DNA of 64,000 nt from Paramacrobiotus metropolitanus (lineage: Eukaryota; Tardigrada; Eutardigrada; Parachela; Macrobiotidae), in contig NW_026570254.1 of the NCBI RefSeq assembly GCF_019649055.1, forward strand, positions 434,001-498,000, in the 5' to 3' direction. The notes beneath the pieces were generated by a model, which was not told the DNA's origin, searched no databases, and saw nothing but the letters and a program-made list of their open reading frames with translations. Positions 41,094 to 56,277 of this stretch are shown piece by piece. A program made the translations under genes and the position numbers. Every line of letters begins with the position of its first letter. Within the stretch, counting starts at the first letter, position 1.

Positions 41094-42855
41094 ATGGCGA
41101 CGGGAGAGATATCGTCGTTGCCACTTTTTAACAGTTACGCTATCCAGGAGTTGTTTGCATCTGATTATCCCAAGGGAATGTCGCGTTCACAGTGCGGGTC
41201 CACATTACGGAAGTTCTGGGCAGGCTTATTTAAGATCTGGAGCTTCTTTGTCTATATCTTCCAGAAACAATACAAAACGGTATGCTAGCTAGATGCTTGA
41301 TGCCACTTTGCTGGTGCAGAAGTGTACATGTTCAATTTGAAACCCATTTGCTGATTGCAGATTGTGCAGCACCAGACTGTCAAGTACCCCGTTGCTCCTC
41401 TTTCCCCCTTAACTTCTCAGAGACTCTGTAAGCTTGACAAATTAATTTTAGTATTTCTTTAAATCGATTTCGCCAAAAAAGCATATTTATGCTGATCAGG
41501 GCGCGCAGCATTAAAGCCACGTATATGGAAACGTTTTCCTTATGCGTTTTCGTTATTGATTTATTTTGCAGTATCCATCAGGCACAAGATTCTTGTTCTC
41601 GATTTGGACGAAACGTTAATCCATTCCACGCATGATGGCGTTTTGCGACCAAACATGAGGACCGGAAACAGACCTCCAGATTTTGTTTTAAAAGTACTGC
41701 GAAACAAAGCAGATTCTCGTTTTTGTATATATTTTCCCGCATTGCTTAATAGTTATTTCTCATGTTTTCTTTCTGCAGGTCGTAATCGAAAGGCATCCAG
41801 TGAGCTTCTTCGTTCATAAACGGCCACATGTGGAATTCTTTTTGCAGACTGTAGGTCTTGTGTGGCTCTTATCGCGCTCATCTCCAGATGATTCGCGTTG
41901 CTCATCGATTCGATGGTTTTCTAGGTCAGTCAATGGTACGAACTCGTGGTTTTCACCGCAAGCATGGAGATATACGGCTCAGCGGTTAGCGACAAGCTTG
42001 ATGGTGGACGCAATATCCTAAACCGACGCTACTTTCGGCAGGTAATTAACGCGACTCGAATCGACAGAATTTGGTATTAGTTACTATAATGAGCATTGAT
42101 AACATGCTTTTTCTGTAATAATCTTGACTTCTTCCTGGAAGTCTGGAATCGAAATAATTTTTATTGTTTGATGTGTTGTGTGCTTATGTCAAGTTTGTGT
42201 GCATATGTCAAGTTTCCATTTCCAGTGTTATGCGCGATATTCGATAATAGTTAGGGTAATACGTTTTCAGGATTTTACATTACATAGTATAAAACTTGAT
42301 GGTGTATCTACTCTAATTACTGTGTTTGCACGGCATTTTTGATTTCTTGAGTGGTTGCATGTCTGTCTCTGACGTGGCTTCGTGATTTGGTGTGAAAACG
42401 ATTAGTCAGCCGTTTACGATTCCGTGTGGTGTGAAAAACTGGAGATGGTGTTACGTAACGCGACCTTCCACGAGTGACATTGATTTTTGGTTGTGTAGCA
42501 CTGCACCCAGGATTCAAGTGGTTATACCAAAGATTTATCGTCCATATCTTCGGATTTATCGTCGATTTTTATTATCGATAACTCTCCCATCGCATATAAA
42601 GGGTTTGTTCGTAAGTGCTAATTGTCTGCGTCAAATTTGTTTCGACTGCACTTTGCAGACGCTATTATCTTCTTTGTAGATAATGCGCTGCCGATAAGCT
42701 CGTGGTATTGTGATCCGAAAGATATGGCCCTGCTGGATTTGCTTCCATTTTTGGATTCGTTGCGGTTTACGCGCGACGTTCGAACTGTCCTTAGCAGGCA
42801 TAAAAACATAAATTATCCGTTGAAGTCTCCCATTAAGGTATGTTTTCTTTCGTAG
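41094..42855 (+). CDS. CTDNEP1: CTD nuclear envelope phosphatase 1 (Dullard)
   Basis: HAD-superfamily serine/threonine phosphatase of the ER and nuclear membrane. In other animals it dephosphorylates lipin and limits lipid synthesis and BMP signalling. Exons 41094-41279, 41361-41427, 41572-41693, 41779-41850, 41925-42041, 42499-42610 and 42680-42855 join in phase to 283 aa. The N-terminal membrane segment (IWSFFVYIF) precedes the catalytic motif [10 protein letters not shown] (DxDxT). Then follow [23 protein letters not shown], the IIDNSP motif, and [22 protein letters not shown] (split here: [22 protein letters not shown]). The N-terminus is about 30 residues longer than the vertebrate protein. 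The last exon contains a possible donor at 42838, so the final residues could differ. Confidence 0.93.
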
Positions 42856-45014
42856 TGCTTCCGTTATATGATTACGTTTCAGAAACTGTAAGAACCAATT
42901 TACTGCCGTTTGCCTTTTGCAAATTTTCATTGATGATGCAGATTTCATCGAATGATGCTTACTGCGTAGTACATGCTTCTTACACTGAAAAAGCAGTATA
43001 TAAAATGACCATATTTTAAGTAAGTAGTTTTTTTGCATTGTAGACGGTGGAGTATTCTTAGTATTTTTGGGACTGTCGGTCCTGTGAACCTGAAATAAGA
43101 TTGCCTCCAGCTCCCAAATGTTCCGACGCCGCGTTGGCATTATTTGAATCAGTCCATCGTTTTGACGTCGTACGTGATCGCCAGGGTCAGCATCGTGGAT
43201 GGATCATGAGAAATGATTGGTTATTGCGTGCTGGATTTTATCCCTTATTTAATTGATTATTAATTCTGTAATAATTCGCTAACCGGTTGAAACTGTTCTT
43301 TCTTCTGAACTTGTTACTGTATTCTCCTCACGTCAGTTGTATGCGCTGACACAAGATTTTTATTATCATCGTACAGAGATCAAGCTGATGTCAGTGTTAC
43401 ATTAGTAAGTTTTCGTACAGTAAGTTCTTTTAGAAATGTTGCTGTAATCTGTATTTATTTGTTGCCAAATCACGCTAATATGTAAATAAGATTGTAAATA
43501 AAGAAATCGGCATTGCTGTATTATCGGTATGCTATAAGTAAAAACCTAGGCAGGCGCTCCTTTGTCGTTTGACGTGTTTTTGTCTGACGCCCGACTGACG
43601 GGTCCAAATTTTGTGCTTCTTTTTGGATGAAATTATTGCAGCGCAGTTTGTGTGGTGCACTGGAATATTCTTCTGATGGTTAAGTAGTACTACTTTAGGG
43701 TGTGTAATCATGCTGCAGTAAAGCTGCAAAAGGTTTAAGAATTTCTCAGTTTTCACTCAATGCTCACTGCGCATACGAGTACTGTCTTTCACTCGGGAGT
43801 CGGTAACTTTCTTGCTAGTTTTCGTCATCCGCTCTATACTTTGCAACGAATAGAAGCGGGAAAAAGTTTTCAGGTATGTTTCCTGCGCCAAACTTCTGCG
43901 GTGTACGAGTACAAAAAAATTACGGATTGCACGGTATACAATTTATCGGTGCTGTTACTTCTATCAGTTTATTTCTGTTGCTTCTATCAGAAAGAGTGAA
44001 ATTTGGTGATTTGTGTGACCGTACCATTGAAAGTAAGTAATTCAAGTGTACACAACATTCCACATTGCAGCTGTTTTTTGATCGAAAAGGAAAAGATGTG
44101 AAAATGAAAGAATAATGTGCCGGAAATTTAGTCGCAAGTTCACAACATTTATACTGCGGAATATGTTTTGTACTCGTACAGTACTTACTTTTGAGAAGTC
44201 ATATGCTAGGCAACCCTCACGTTATTGCAACGTGACATTAAAATTGCTGCTCATAATTACAGATTCTAAATTATTGAATACTGTACAGTAGTTTGGATTA
44301 TTAAAACCTTGACGTAAGAAGTTTCACTTTCTTTTCGTTCTTGCTGCAATTTTACCAGTAAAGCCTCCCAATTCGTCGAGTTTCCACTTTGACCTTAGAA
44401 ATATGCAATGCTCGCTTCGAAAGGGAAAACAGTCACTAATTCCAACCTACGATTTGTTGTTAAACTTGAACTGCGTGATTTCTCTTGTACGTACTATACG
44501 TTCATCGTGCATTCATTTACAGCGAATACAGCAGTTAACGTTTTAAACAGATTTGTTAATATTTTTTGTGCAGAATTTATTGCAATGCTCCACAACAGTA
44601 TTATACATATAATAATAATAATGTCTATACAACGGGTGCGAAGGGTGCCAACTGTGATAACCTTTCGTCTCTGCCCATTTGCATCGTAGGATGCCATTCA
44701 CACGGTTTTCCGGAAATGGGGAAATGTTAAGACTGTCCATCGTCCATTCGATGACCGCACTTACGTGTAAGTTGTCAGATGCACAACATTCAACCCTGCA
44801 AAATTAAGGCAAATTTGCGCAAGCGTACTGCATTATGTGCATTGGCTTTTGCCGGATAATGTTTAGTATTGTACATACAAACATACAAAGTGCTAATTAA
44901 GCTTTAAATTACTCAACCTAATTGTTGTACCGTGTCGATATAATAATCAAGGTCTTAAAACTGACTAAGCTCATCTTTTACCGCAGTTTCGTGCGTTATG
45001 AAAAGAAATCAGAA
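42856..45014. other. Intergenic region, CTDNEP1 3' side to the orphan gene
   Basis: Presumed CTDNEP1 3' UTR up to the AATAAA at 43497, then AT-rich sequence with no supported gene. An acceptor ending near 44986 suggests a spliced leader exon for the next gene. Confidence 0.5.
43497..43502 (+). terminator. Poly(A) signal AATAAA, probable CTDNEP1 3' end
   Basis: Canonical hexamer 642 nt after the CTDNEP1 stop. A downstream end is possible, but this is the first strong signal. Confidence 0.4.
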
Positions 45015-47269
45015 ATGACTGCAGCGGTAAAGGACTTTCGCGAAAGTGACCTCAGCAATTTCGTACCTGAATGGGCCGACGCAACCGTCGAAGAATTTTG
45101 CTCCAATTCGCATTTTGAGCATATTGTCAGGGAAATCCCAAGTGAGATTTGCGATGTATGATAACATTTCGCCTATATTTAGCAAAAATTGCTGATTCGC
45201 TATTTATGACTGTAACTCCAGTCTTCCCTGGCCATTTGTTGTTAAGTACAGCACTTAATATTTTTTTCTGTATAGAAAGACTGGTGGGACTGCTTTCGCA
45301 ACTACACAGCCGTCCGTGCGGTGGCGCACCTTCCGGAAGTGCGGGCAGGATTGTGCGATCTGTATGCAAACTGTCCTGTGTCCAGTGACCTATGTAGATG
45401 TCGACAAACTCTTAACATTCAAGTCCTTGCAGTAGTCAAAACTACCATACTCTCTTTCAATTTTGTCGTTATATATAAACGTAAAACAGAAAGGTAATGA
45501 CAACGTATAATGCTACTTATATACTTGTAATATCGTGTAAAATATACTAGAGCACACGCTCTACAGCATTTTACAACAAACAAGTATTGTATGCAGTTTG
45601 CTGTTTGCTGGCACGATTTCACTTTTGCAGGTTCATTGCTTTGGAAAATCAAACTGCCGAGAACACGTTCACGGCACTGCTGACCACGACGCTCAAGTAC
45701 GGTAGCAATCTGCTGGATATTCTCCATGGCACATTCATACCGCCGGCATCGCTGCGCGCTCGTTCCAAAATTCCATCAGCGCCGAAAACCAGCAAGCCGG
45801 ACACCGGCTATTTATCGCGGCTGCGAAAGCTGCGGGATTATCGTTTTGAAGAGGAGACCAATGCGGAAGTGTTCGATAATTATGTTGCGCCGTGTACGCA
45901 GCCGCTGGCCGGAATTAAATTCCGATCGCCTCCCCGCGAAGGCTTTCCGCCCAACGTGCGCATGCAGGGTATCATCAATCTCAACTTCACCTCGGTCTCC
46001 CGCGAATCAGTGTTGGGCACATCCTCCAACACATCACCGATACGCAGCGGTGATTTTGATAAACAAGCCGTTGCACAGGTAAGTAGCAGCGACGATCATG
46101 ACGCGGCAGTTAACCAAAAGACTGCTGAGAACAATCCACCGAAAGAGCGAAAGGATCCCAGTGATATTTGGTTTACGTGTGGCGACAGTACTGTCGTGCA
46201 GGAGTTTGAAAAGGCTGCTCAAGAACTCCCAATACCTAATGACAATAGCAAAATTGAGCCAGTTGGTGCAGTCAGTGACCAACAAGACATAAAACAAGAC
46301 CATGCAGGAAAATCGGCCAATAATTTGTATCAGGATTCCACAAAACCGGCTCAGTGCTTGCGTTTGTACAAGGATACAGGGTATCGAAAATGGCATCGCG
46401 GTGTAACGAAAATACAGTCGCTAATCAAAAAAGGAAACTATACTCCCATGGCATGGTTTGGGAACCTTTTTCTGATTAATGGAAACACTAATCTGCCATT
46501 ATATAAATTTAACTTCATGAAGAAATATCAGGAGATAATTTTGAAAAATTACGGAATCTACCAAGATATGGCGGACTGTATGCGGCGAAGCGGGTTTTCT
46601 TTTTTGAACCAAAAGAACTGCACCAATATCAGCCGGAATAGCATCCACAGTATCCGGCTACGGGAAAATACCCAGCAGAGCGACAAACGCAGTTCTTTAG
46701 GAAAGATCACTTGCAAGGTTTTCGAAAACAGCAGCAGTATACCTAACCATATGTGGTATCGGTTAATGCGGCTGAAAATTGGCAATATGGCCAGTTACTA
46801 TATTCGAAAGCACTCGCAGAAAGATCTTTCAAAGGAAAATAAAGAAAATGAGATCTGGTAAGGATGCGGAGAAATGATTGTTTACCACGTACCACAAGCT
46901 ATACAAAATTCAAAATTCGTGCACAAACACTAATTTATGCTTAACCGTAGCGTCCAGGAAGGCCGAAGCCATGGCGCCATCCAAAAGTATTCCGAGGTCA
47001 CGAGGCCACTAGCGGCGAGCAGCTTATTAGGAGTGTCCGCGCCAGCCGACCGCAACCCTTTGAAAGTTTGTTACAACAAAGCCAAACGAAGCAAAAAGCT
47101 GCACTGTATTAGCTTTTTGGCTAAAACTGAATTGGGATCCGGCTCCCAACAAGAAAGAGTGGATGACCTTTTAAATGAAAGGGAACAAGCATATGAGGAC
47201 CGGCTAATTGCCCAATGGCAAAATGGTACTGTAACGGTTCTCCCGACCTTGACTAGGGATATATACTGA
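45015..47269 (+). CDS. Unrecognised multi-exon protein (about 590 aa)
   Basis: I do not recognise this gene. Exons 45015-45155, 45276-45361, 45631-46857 and 46951-47269 join in phase with GT-AG borders. The first 150 residues (DFRESDLSNFVPEWADATVE, KDWWDCFRNYTAVRAV, LENQTAENTFTALLTTTLKY) look like a compact helical domain. The rest is polar, Ser/Lys-rich and probably disordered, without signal peptide or membrane segment. The 1.2-kb third exon is open throughout, which is unlikely by chance in this AT-rich sequence, yet it holds a perfect donor CAG/GTAAGT at 46079. Splicing from there to 46951 enters another open frame ending at 47112 (278 aa). A further exon may lie at about 47362-47591. Two overlapping AATAAA at 48286-48295 could end the transcript. 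Convergent with RAB1. Confidence 0.6.
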
Positions 47270-48628
47270 AAGAATGATACCTTACACTTTTTGATGTTCA
47301 CGGTTATTAACAACCCGGTTCCCTTTTGTAGCATACAGTTACTATAAAATACTGGAAGCTACTGTAGAAATGACCGAAATCCCTATTAACAAACACGCCG
47401 CAGTGAAGTCCTGTGAATTTGACCTCCAAAAATCTTCGCGACCACGATCAGCACAAAGACATCCAGCCGTGAATCTTGCAAGCATATTGCAAAGAAAAGT
47501 ATTTGAAGACATCAGAAGCCAGTGGCAGAAAAACGCCAATGGTGTACATGTCCGTTCGCAGAAACATTGTAGAAGAAGTACGGTCACATGAAACAATGGT
47601 TTTCCACCCCAGTCACATGTGGTAAGCCAAAGTAAAACATGCTTGTTTTTAAGTTTTTAATTTGCTTTCCATTACGGTAAGCAGTATTTTTCCCAGAAAC
47701 AATCTAAAATTCGTACTCTAGATGTTATGCTTTTGTCATACGATGGTTACCGTCGTCATGTGTACAGATGTGCAATGTCTGTTGGATGCGCGGTGTTCAT
47801 GGCATTCCCTCCAAGTACGTGGTCAGCGAAATCCAGGCAGAAGGAAAAGACAAAAAAATAACAAAATGAAAAAAGGAGCAAAAAAAATAAAAAGAAAGAA
47901 CAAAGAGCAGGAAGGAACAGGTCATCGTCTTATCTACTGATGACAAGATAAATTTCCCAGCTGGGCTGGACTGTTTTTTATATTACTCTTATAAGTTTCA
48001 GTAAGTACGTTTTTCTTGGATTATCATCATAATTCATTCCGCTTTATCGTAGTAAATTGTGATTGTGAGCAAATTGAAAAGTTAAGATGGCAGAATCTAA
48101 AATGATAATCTCCACGTTTCCTACGGGTACTTATGCAGATAATAACAGTACTTCACTCTCTCCAGTGTGCTGCACGAAAGAACATAAATATTGCGCAGTC
48201 TTCCACACATAAGTTCTCAGAGACAATTTAATGCTTGACAAGACTAGCACATGAATCTAACACTTTGTAGAAAACAGTAAATAGTAATAAATAAAATCGT
48301 GATACTCTAGAACGCCACACAAGCCAACACGAAAGAGTGAATCAGAATGTAACATCGAATCAAACTGGAGACATACCAGAACAGAACACGTTAAGAGGCA
48401 AAATATGGTACCGTTCTCTTGGGCTCATGAATTAATTCTCTATGTCTACGCACGAAAACATCCCGCAGCAAAAGAAAACATTACTTCGTCAAAATTAGGC
48501 ATAACATTCGAGTTAAAAACTGCTTTTATCAGAACAGTGCGCTCATTGCGGAGCACAAAAGGAAACGATAAAATAATATCTCTCGCCATGATAACGTCGT
48601 GATAGCACTTCCCCTCCGCCTATTGGAC
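47270..48628. other. Convergent 3' region, orphan gene and RAB1
   Basis: Open frames at 47370-47591 and 47722-47940 (the latter Lys-rich at its end) may be extra exons of the orphan gene or chance. Overlapping AATAAA hexamers lie at 48286-48295 on the plus strand. Confidence 0.35.
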
Positions 48629-50302
<1,674 letters not shown>

Positions 50303-51915
50303 GTTGGCCATATCCAAGAGCCAGCCGAAAGAACGAAGAAATGCCGACCTTTTCAATACAGTTAGCTGGGAATATTCGTAGGTCTTTCAAAGCAGAGAAG
50401 GAAAAGTGGAAAACTTCGCATCAGGATACCAATAAACAGAGTGAAGCACCTCGTGTCGTGGAAATCGTCGATGGGGCAGATGCGGATTAACAAACACGTA
50501 ATCACACACAACAGCGTCGTCGTAGTGCATCTACTCTGCCAGTATAAGGTTTGTACTGCGATTTCGCCGGAGCTCCAGGTTTGAAATTCTTACTTATCAA
50601 GCCATTTTAAATGCACTCTTTACTAATGATTTCCCGGTTCGGTGGGCGTAATTTCCGGTTCCAGTGAGATCCGTAAAAACGTCCACACGTAAGAATTTTT
50701 TTATTCTCAATACTAAACTAAACTTTTTATTTTTTATTTTTTACTAAACAGTCACGAAAATCAAAATTTTTCTGCCTGCTATCTAAACTTTGCTTAGATT
50801 AGCTAAGTAATCAGTATTCAGTAATATGTAAGAACTAAGTAGGTTATTAAATCAGTTCTTCCATTTTTCACAAATAACAAGTCGTATATAAAAAAACAAG
50901 GCAAGACACGGTAAGCAGTTCAATACTTGTGCCTTGAGACAGACGATGTCAAGATGACGTTACTGTTAAGTCACCAATCGTCAGAATTAGTGCAGTTTAT
51001 TTATACATAATTTTATGAATGAAATATATGCCACGTTACAATATAGAGCGCACCATCGCGGGAGTGTGGCGGCCAGACAAAGCTTCCGATGTGTTGCCTG
51101 TGCCGTACCTACAGTTACAGTACTATCACAAAAATACCTAATGTTGAGGACACGTAGAGCTTTAATTTTTCGGCAGTTACTTTTGTTGAAAGGCCGGAAA
51201 CTGACTATCATTAATATTTAATCATGGATTAGTAGTTTAATAATATAGATATATTATCTGCTTTTTTTGACGGATCGTACTTACCAGGCATTAGACGTAG
51301 TAGCCCGTTGTCTGCTGAGTCATCGCATGGAGGTTCGCTTGAAAGTGAGTCAGTCCATTTAAGACCGGAGTCATTTGTTTTGTAGATTGCGATGTTGACT
51401 TTACCACAAATGCAAATATGATTTATGAAGGGCCGCATACCGTAAGTTGTCGACCAGATTTTGTGATCGAGCAATTCAGTGCAACGTGCCAGTGTATGGA
51501 TTTTCTATTCTATAATCTATACTCATTATTAAAGCTCAGGTACAATGTGATCTATCAGAATTCCGTGGAAAAGCTTCGTGATTTACCGTACATTCCTTTT
51601 CAGCTTTGCACATGATTACTTAATAATACAATAATTTATATGCCCGTAACTGTTTCTGAGGTTTATGAGAGACTGGTGTGATATTAGCATTTCGATCTTA
51701 TCGTTGTGTTACATTTGTGATAAGTGCTTTATAATCTGCTCGGAGACTGTTTGTGTTGTTTGTTTTGGCCGGGCGTTTAATATTTTATTGGAATTTGCTG
51801 GCCATATTTGGGGGTGATTTTACATACTCACCGTGCAGTCCTGCTGTCCACTGTTTGGAACTTTGGTTGAACGATTCTGTACCGATTTGCCCCAACTGAT
51901 GGTAAACTGTTAACC
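50303..51915. other. Divergent upstream region, RAB1 and iRhom
   Basis: 1.6 kb between two divergent start codons, presumably with both promoters and untranslated leader exons. The open frames seen on either strand lack codon or family support. Confidence 0.5.
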
Positions 51916-54900
51916 ATGGATCCCGACATGGATAACAATGGTGATGTCCACCCCAATTTATCCCCGATGCCCACCGCATCCGCATCGGGCGGTTCTTCGC
52001 GAAGCGTGAATGAGCCAAAAACGAAGCGATCATCATTTCAGAATTTGACTCGCATGACATCACTGCGCAGGTACAATGGCTCGCCTAACACTGCTTATCT
52101 AACCTTAATGCATGCGCTTTCTGCTACGTGATAATTCGGGGAATTATATACATTGCACAGCGTCCGCCTTAGATCGTTAAGCTCCGGTGTAAAGCGATCC
52201 CAGGGCGCCGTTGCCCAGTTTCTGGGAGTTCAGCATATTCCCGAAGAACAGCAGGATGAGCGCAAAGCGATGTGGGAAGTCAGACGGGCTCAGTTGGGCC
52301 GTCGACTGGGAGCGAAGCCCAAATCACCGGTTCGCTTGGCGGGTGAGAATAACATCAGCCGTAATCGACGTAATGACTGCACGTAGAATACACAGTGTGT
52401 GTTTTATTCCGATAAATGGATTAATGCTGATGCAATCGCAGCCCTTGACTTTAAAATGGGGCTAATGAAAACATCTTTTTCCATTTCTTAGTCAAAGTGG
52501 ATGAATGTGTTTCGCCTTTCGGTGTTAAACTGTTATTATTCCTGATAACACATACAAAATCAAAATATTCATCCTTTTTTGATTCAGTTTCTTCGCAAGG
52601 TGATCTTTTTAACTTTACTAGTTTATTAAATAGTTTGTTGTATCTGTACGTGCATAGTTGTATAAATGTCTTATTGTACGTTTTGTGATTTGACTGATTT
52701 CTGTGTGCACAAACTTCTTCTACAACTTTACTGGCAGTCGGTATATCTTAAATTTTCCGCAACTTGAAAATAAAAACGTTTTCTTTGATACAAGTTAGCA
52801 GACTAATAGCAGTGTTTTGTTTCATTGGGCACTGAGTTGGCTGTTTGTCAATTCTCGTGGTTTCTGTAGTGCAGGGACCGGACAATATCGATGGCCAGGT
52901 CGGTCCAACCATAACGAGTGATGATGAACGGATCCGCAACGCTTTGCGAGCTTTCCGGAAACCATCAGCCGTGGAAATGGCTTGGAAGAGAATAAGTCGA
53001 AAAGCGAGAGAACGACCGGAAGTGGAGGGAATGGGACCTTCCTCCATGGTCACTACTCCGATGCCTTCCACGGGCCGGCCGACCTTTGGAACGATGGCTA
53101 GCTTTCCTGGTCAGCGTATCGATGAAGTATCTTAATGTTCTCTTCTGCATCGAAATTATTAATGTTTCTCATTTGTTCCGTATTCAGATTCCAGAACTAC
53201 GGGAGCTGGAGCCGGCCGATGTCACAATAAGACATGAAAAGTTTTTCGATCAGGCCACCGGACCTGTGGAAGAACTGTCTGGTGAATTTCGCTTTACACC
53301 ATTTGCTGTGCACGCTGCTCCTTCTCCCCCTAAAGAAGAACCTGCCCATGCTCCCCCGACCGAAGCTACGACATTGTTGAAAGGGAAGGCCTTAGCCCGG
53401 GCAAGAGATTTGCGAGTGGCTATCAGTGCACCACAACCTCCTCTGGCGCCCATTGCCAAGCCGGAAACAGCGGAAATCACAGATGGAACTACGGATACAG
53501 CCAAAAAAATGCTCGGAGTGCCCGCGCCGGGCCGAGAGAAATCGAGATTTTTTGGGATGAGCATTTTGTTACGATGCTGTATGAGGCCTTTCCGAAAGGA
53601 TCTTGATAAAGCCACACAAGAGCAGTTATACGAACTGCTTGATCACAGGTGAGACAGAACCTTGTATAACATCTATCGAACCTTGTTTACAGAAACAGCG
53701 ATGCCCTTTCTTTGCAGGCCATACTTTACTTACTGGGTAACGGTAGCGCAGATTTTGATCCTTGTCGTGTCAGTTGCCGTGTACGGCTTTGCACCGGTTG
53801 GATTCGACTCCAAGCAGCATTCATCACTGGTAATAAGAAATTTTTGTGTGTTTATACTGTAGTTTATTGAGCATACAGTCTCGTTTCTGTCCTTCTTTAA
53901 GTCTGGGGTTTGTCGTGGAATACAATTTCATCTTTCGGTAGATATTGGAAACTAGCCTTGCACTTGAAACGGTTGACTACTACGAACCGGAGAATTTTTG
54001 GCTGGGTCCACGTGCGGTATGTTGTACGACCTCGTAGTACTGTCAGATCTCTGTTTATTCCGCCGCCCTCTATGAATCTTGAAAATTATTGGAATTCTGC
54101 AGGCTCACTTAATACACCTGGGCGCTAAATATGCACCTTGTATGCGCCCTGATGACGAGATTAACAAAAAAATTGCATTTCATCGCGAACAAGAGAACCA
54201 AACTGCATGCTGTATTAGCAATGACAGTAAGTACTGTAATAATTATCATGTTATGTAGAAGTGATTTTCGGCTAGTCACTGCGGCATCATGTGAATGAGT
54301 GTTTATTTTGCAGAATCTGGATGTGTACAGAGTACAAAAAATAAGTGTTCGGTAAATGCCTTTACTTTTTGTTAAAAATGGACGTATATTCTAACGTTGG
54401 TTTGCTAACAGAGCACGATGGCAACATTTGCCAAATGGCCGGACACTGATTCCAGTGGTCGCGTATCCGGTTCCGTATGCGGATTAGATCCACGATACTG
54501 CGCTGATCCACCGTCGACGGGTAGTCAAAAATGGCCGGATGATATTACAAAGTGGCCGATATGCAAGAAACAGATTGACAACACGAGTAAGATTGCCTGG
54601 CCCCAGCACATGCAGTGCGAGGTAAGCGGAGATAATTTTTGAAACGCAAGCTGTGCTCACCATTCCCAAGATTGACATTTCGTAGGTGGTGGGTCACCCC
54701 TGTTGTATCGACACTCAAGGTGGTTGCCGTATCACAACGCGTGAATATTGTGATTTTGTGCAAGGCTACTTTCACGAGACCGCTCTCTTATGTTCACAAG
54801 TGTCTTGCTTAGACAAAATATGTGGTATGCTACCGTTTTTTGACCCAGAAGTGCCGGATCAGTTTTACCGGTTGTGGACTGCCATATTCCTGCATGCTGG

Positions 54901-55962
54901 GTAAGTTATCAAGTTACAAGTTAAAACTGTTCGGATTTTTGTTTTGAAATTATCAGATCACTAAAAATAATGCCTTTGTACATATTGATATTCATAGTCT
55001 GATAATTTAAAATTCGTTTTTATGGTAGGTTGATTAAGGCTAGCACCATTTGCACGAAAAAGAACACAGCCGTACTTTGCGATTGCTTTATTGGGCTAGT
55101 TCTTTCGATCAGATGGCATGGCCAGTTAAATTTTAATCGTGGATCATTGACTTATTATGCTAATATTCCACCGATCTGGTTGTAGGTTTGTGCATTTGGC
55201 CATAACAATTCTGTTCCAGTATTATATTATGCGAGATACGGAAAAACTGACGGGATGCATCAGGATGGCCATAATTTACATCATGAGCGGAGTGGCTGGC
55301 AATCTGGCCAGTGCAATATTTACTCCCTACGTTGCAGAAGTAAGTTTTTGGCCCTGATAATGGAATACTTTGGAAGTATGCATGACGTAAAGTTACTAAA
55401 ATTTCCTGATTAAATTCCTTGTTTGTTTCCCTGATGAAGCAGTATATTTGCGAATTACAGTCATACTTGCTTGGTTTGTTTGTAGGTCGGTCCATCTGGT
55501 TCCCAGTTCGGCGTGTTCGCTTGTGTTATTGTTGAGATAATCTATTCATGGAAACTGGTGGATAAGCCATGGGTGCCTTTATTGAAAATGTTGTTAATTG
55601 CCTTGTTTTTGTTCATAATTGGTCTCTTCCCGTGGACGGATAATTATTCGCACATCTTCGGATTTATTTTTGGTTTTTTGTTGTCCTTGGCGCTGCTGCC
55701 ATACATTGCCTTCAGCGAACGAGAACGGAAGATAAAAGTGTGGATCATAGTAATTTCAGTTCTCGTTGCCACTGGATTATTTGCAGTGCTCATTGTGTTG
55801 TTCTATATCCACCCCATTTATAACTGTGAAGTGTGCTCATATTTTAACTGCATTCCATGGACCAGCACGTTTTGTGACTATCAGAAGATTATTATCAAGG
55901 ATAAGGAGGACAGGTTTAATACGAGGGAAAACCTGATAAAGTTGGTGACGGCTTCGCCATAG
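51916..55962 (+). CDS. RHBDF1: Inactive rhomboid protein (iRhom)
   Basis: Polytopic ER/Golgi pseudoprotease; family members control trafficking of EGF-family ligands and ADAM17. Exons 51916-52070, 52161-52342, 52870-53126, 53188-53648, 53718-53829, 53942-54016, 54103-54226, 54314-54351, 54412-54621, 54686-54900, 55186-55339, 55486-55962; all in phase, 819 aa. Long cytoplasmic N-terminus (about 1-350), first membrane span about 354-380 ([20 protein letters not shown]), Cys-rich luminal iRhom domain about 390-600 ([33 protein letters not shown]), then six more spans. The active-site position reads GPSG (residues 663-666): a proline as in iRhoms, yet the serine is kept, and His717 (DNYSHIFGF) is present. 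The start has a good context (ACCATGG). Invertebrates usually have one iRhom; the paralogue number in the symbol is nominal. Confidence 0.95.
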
Positions 55963-56271
55963 GCTGGCATATTCTGCCCCTATTGTTTCCCCTTTTATGT
56001 GTGCATTTTCGTATCTTCTGGTTGGTTTTTAGCTTTGGGCAGCTGACTATGTTTGTTGTTGATTGTTTACGACATACCAAAGCGAGTGCAGCTAGGCTGG
56101 CCACAGGCCGCTGTTAATTTAATAAGGAGCGTCTTTATGTTTTTATTTGTAAGGTATGATTTTTTTAGCATGCTGTTTTACCGTTCCTGATGAGAATAGG
56201 ACGTCTTTCACTGTTACTGGGTTGGTTTTACGATTATCTTATTTCTTTTTATATTGATATGATATGATTCA

Positions 56272-56277
56272 ATTAAA
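56272..56277 (+). terminator. Poly(A) signal variant ATTAAA, probable iRhom 3' end
   Basis: The common variant hexamer lies 310 nt after the iRhom stop codon; no AATAAA occurs earlier in the UTR that I could find. Confidence 0.4.

Noticed and set aside
42631-43140. 169-codon open frame on the minus strand
   Set aside because: Antisense to the last CTDNEP1 exon and its 3' UTR, with no family resemblance; a shadow frame.
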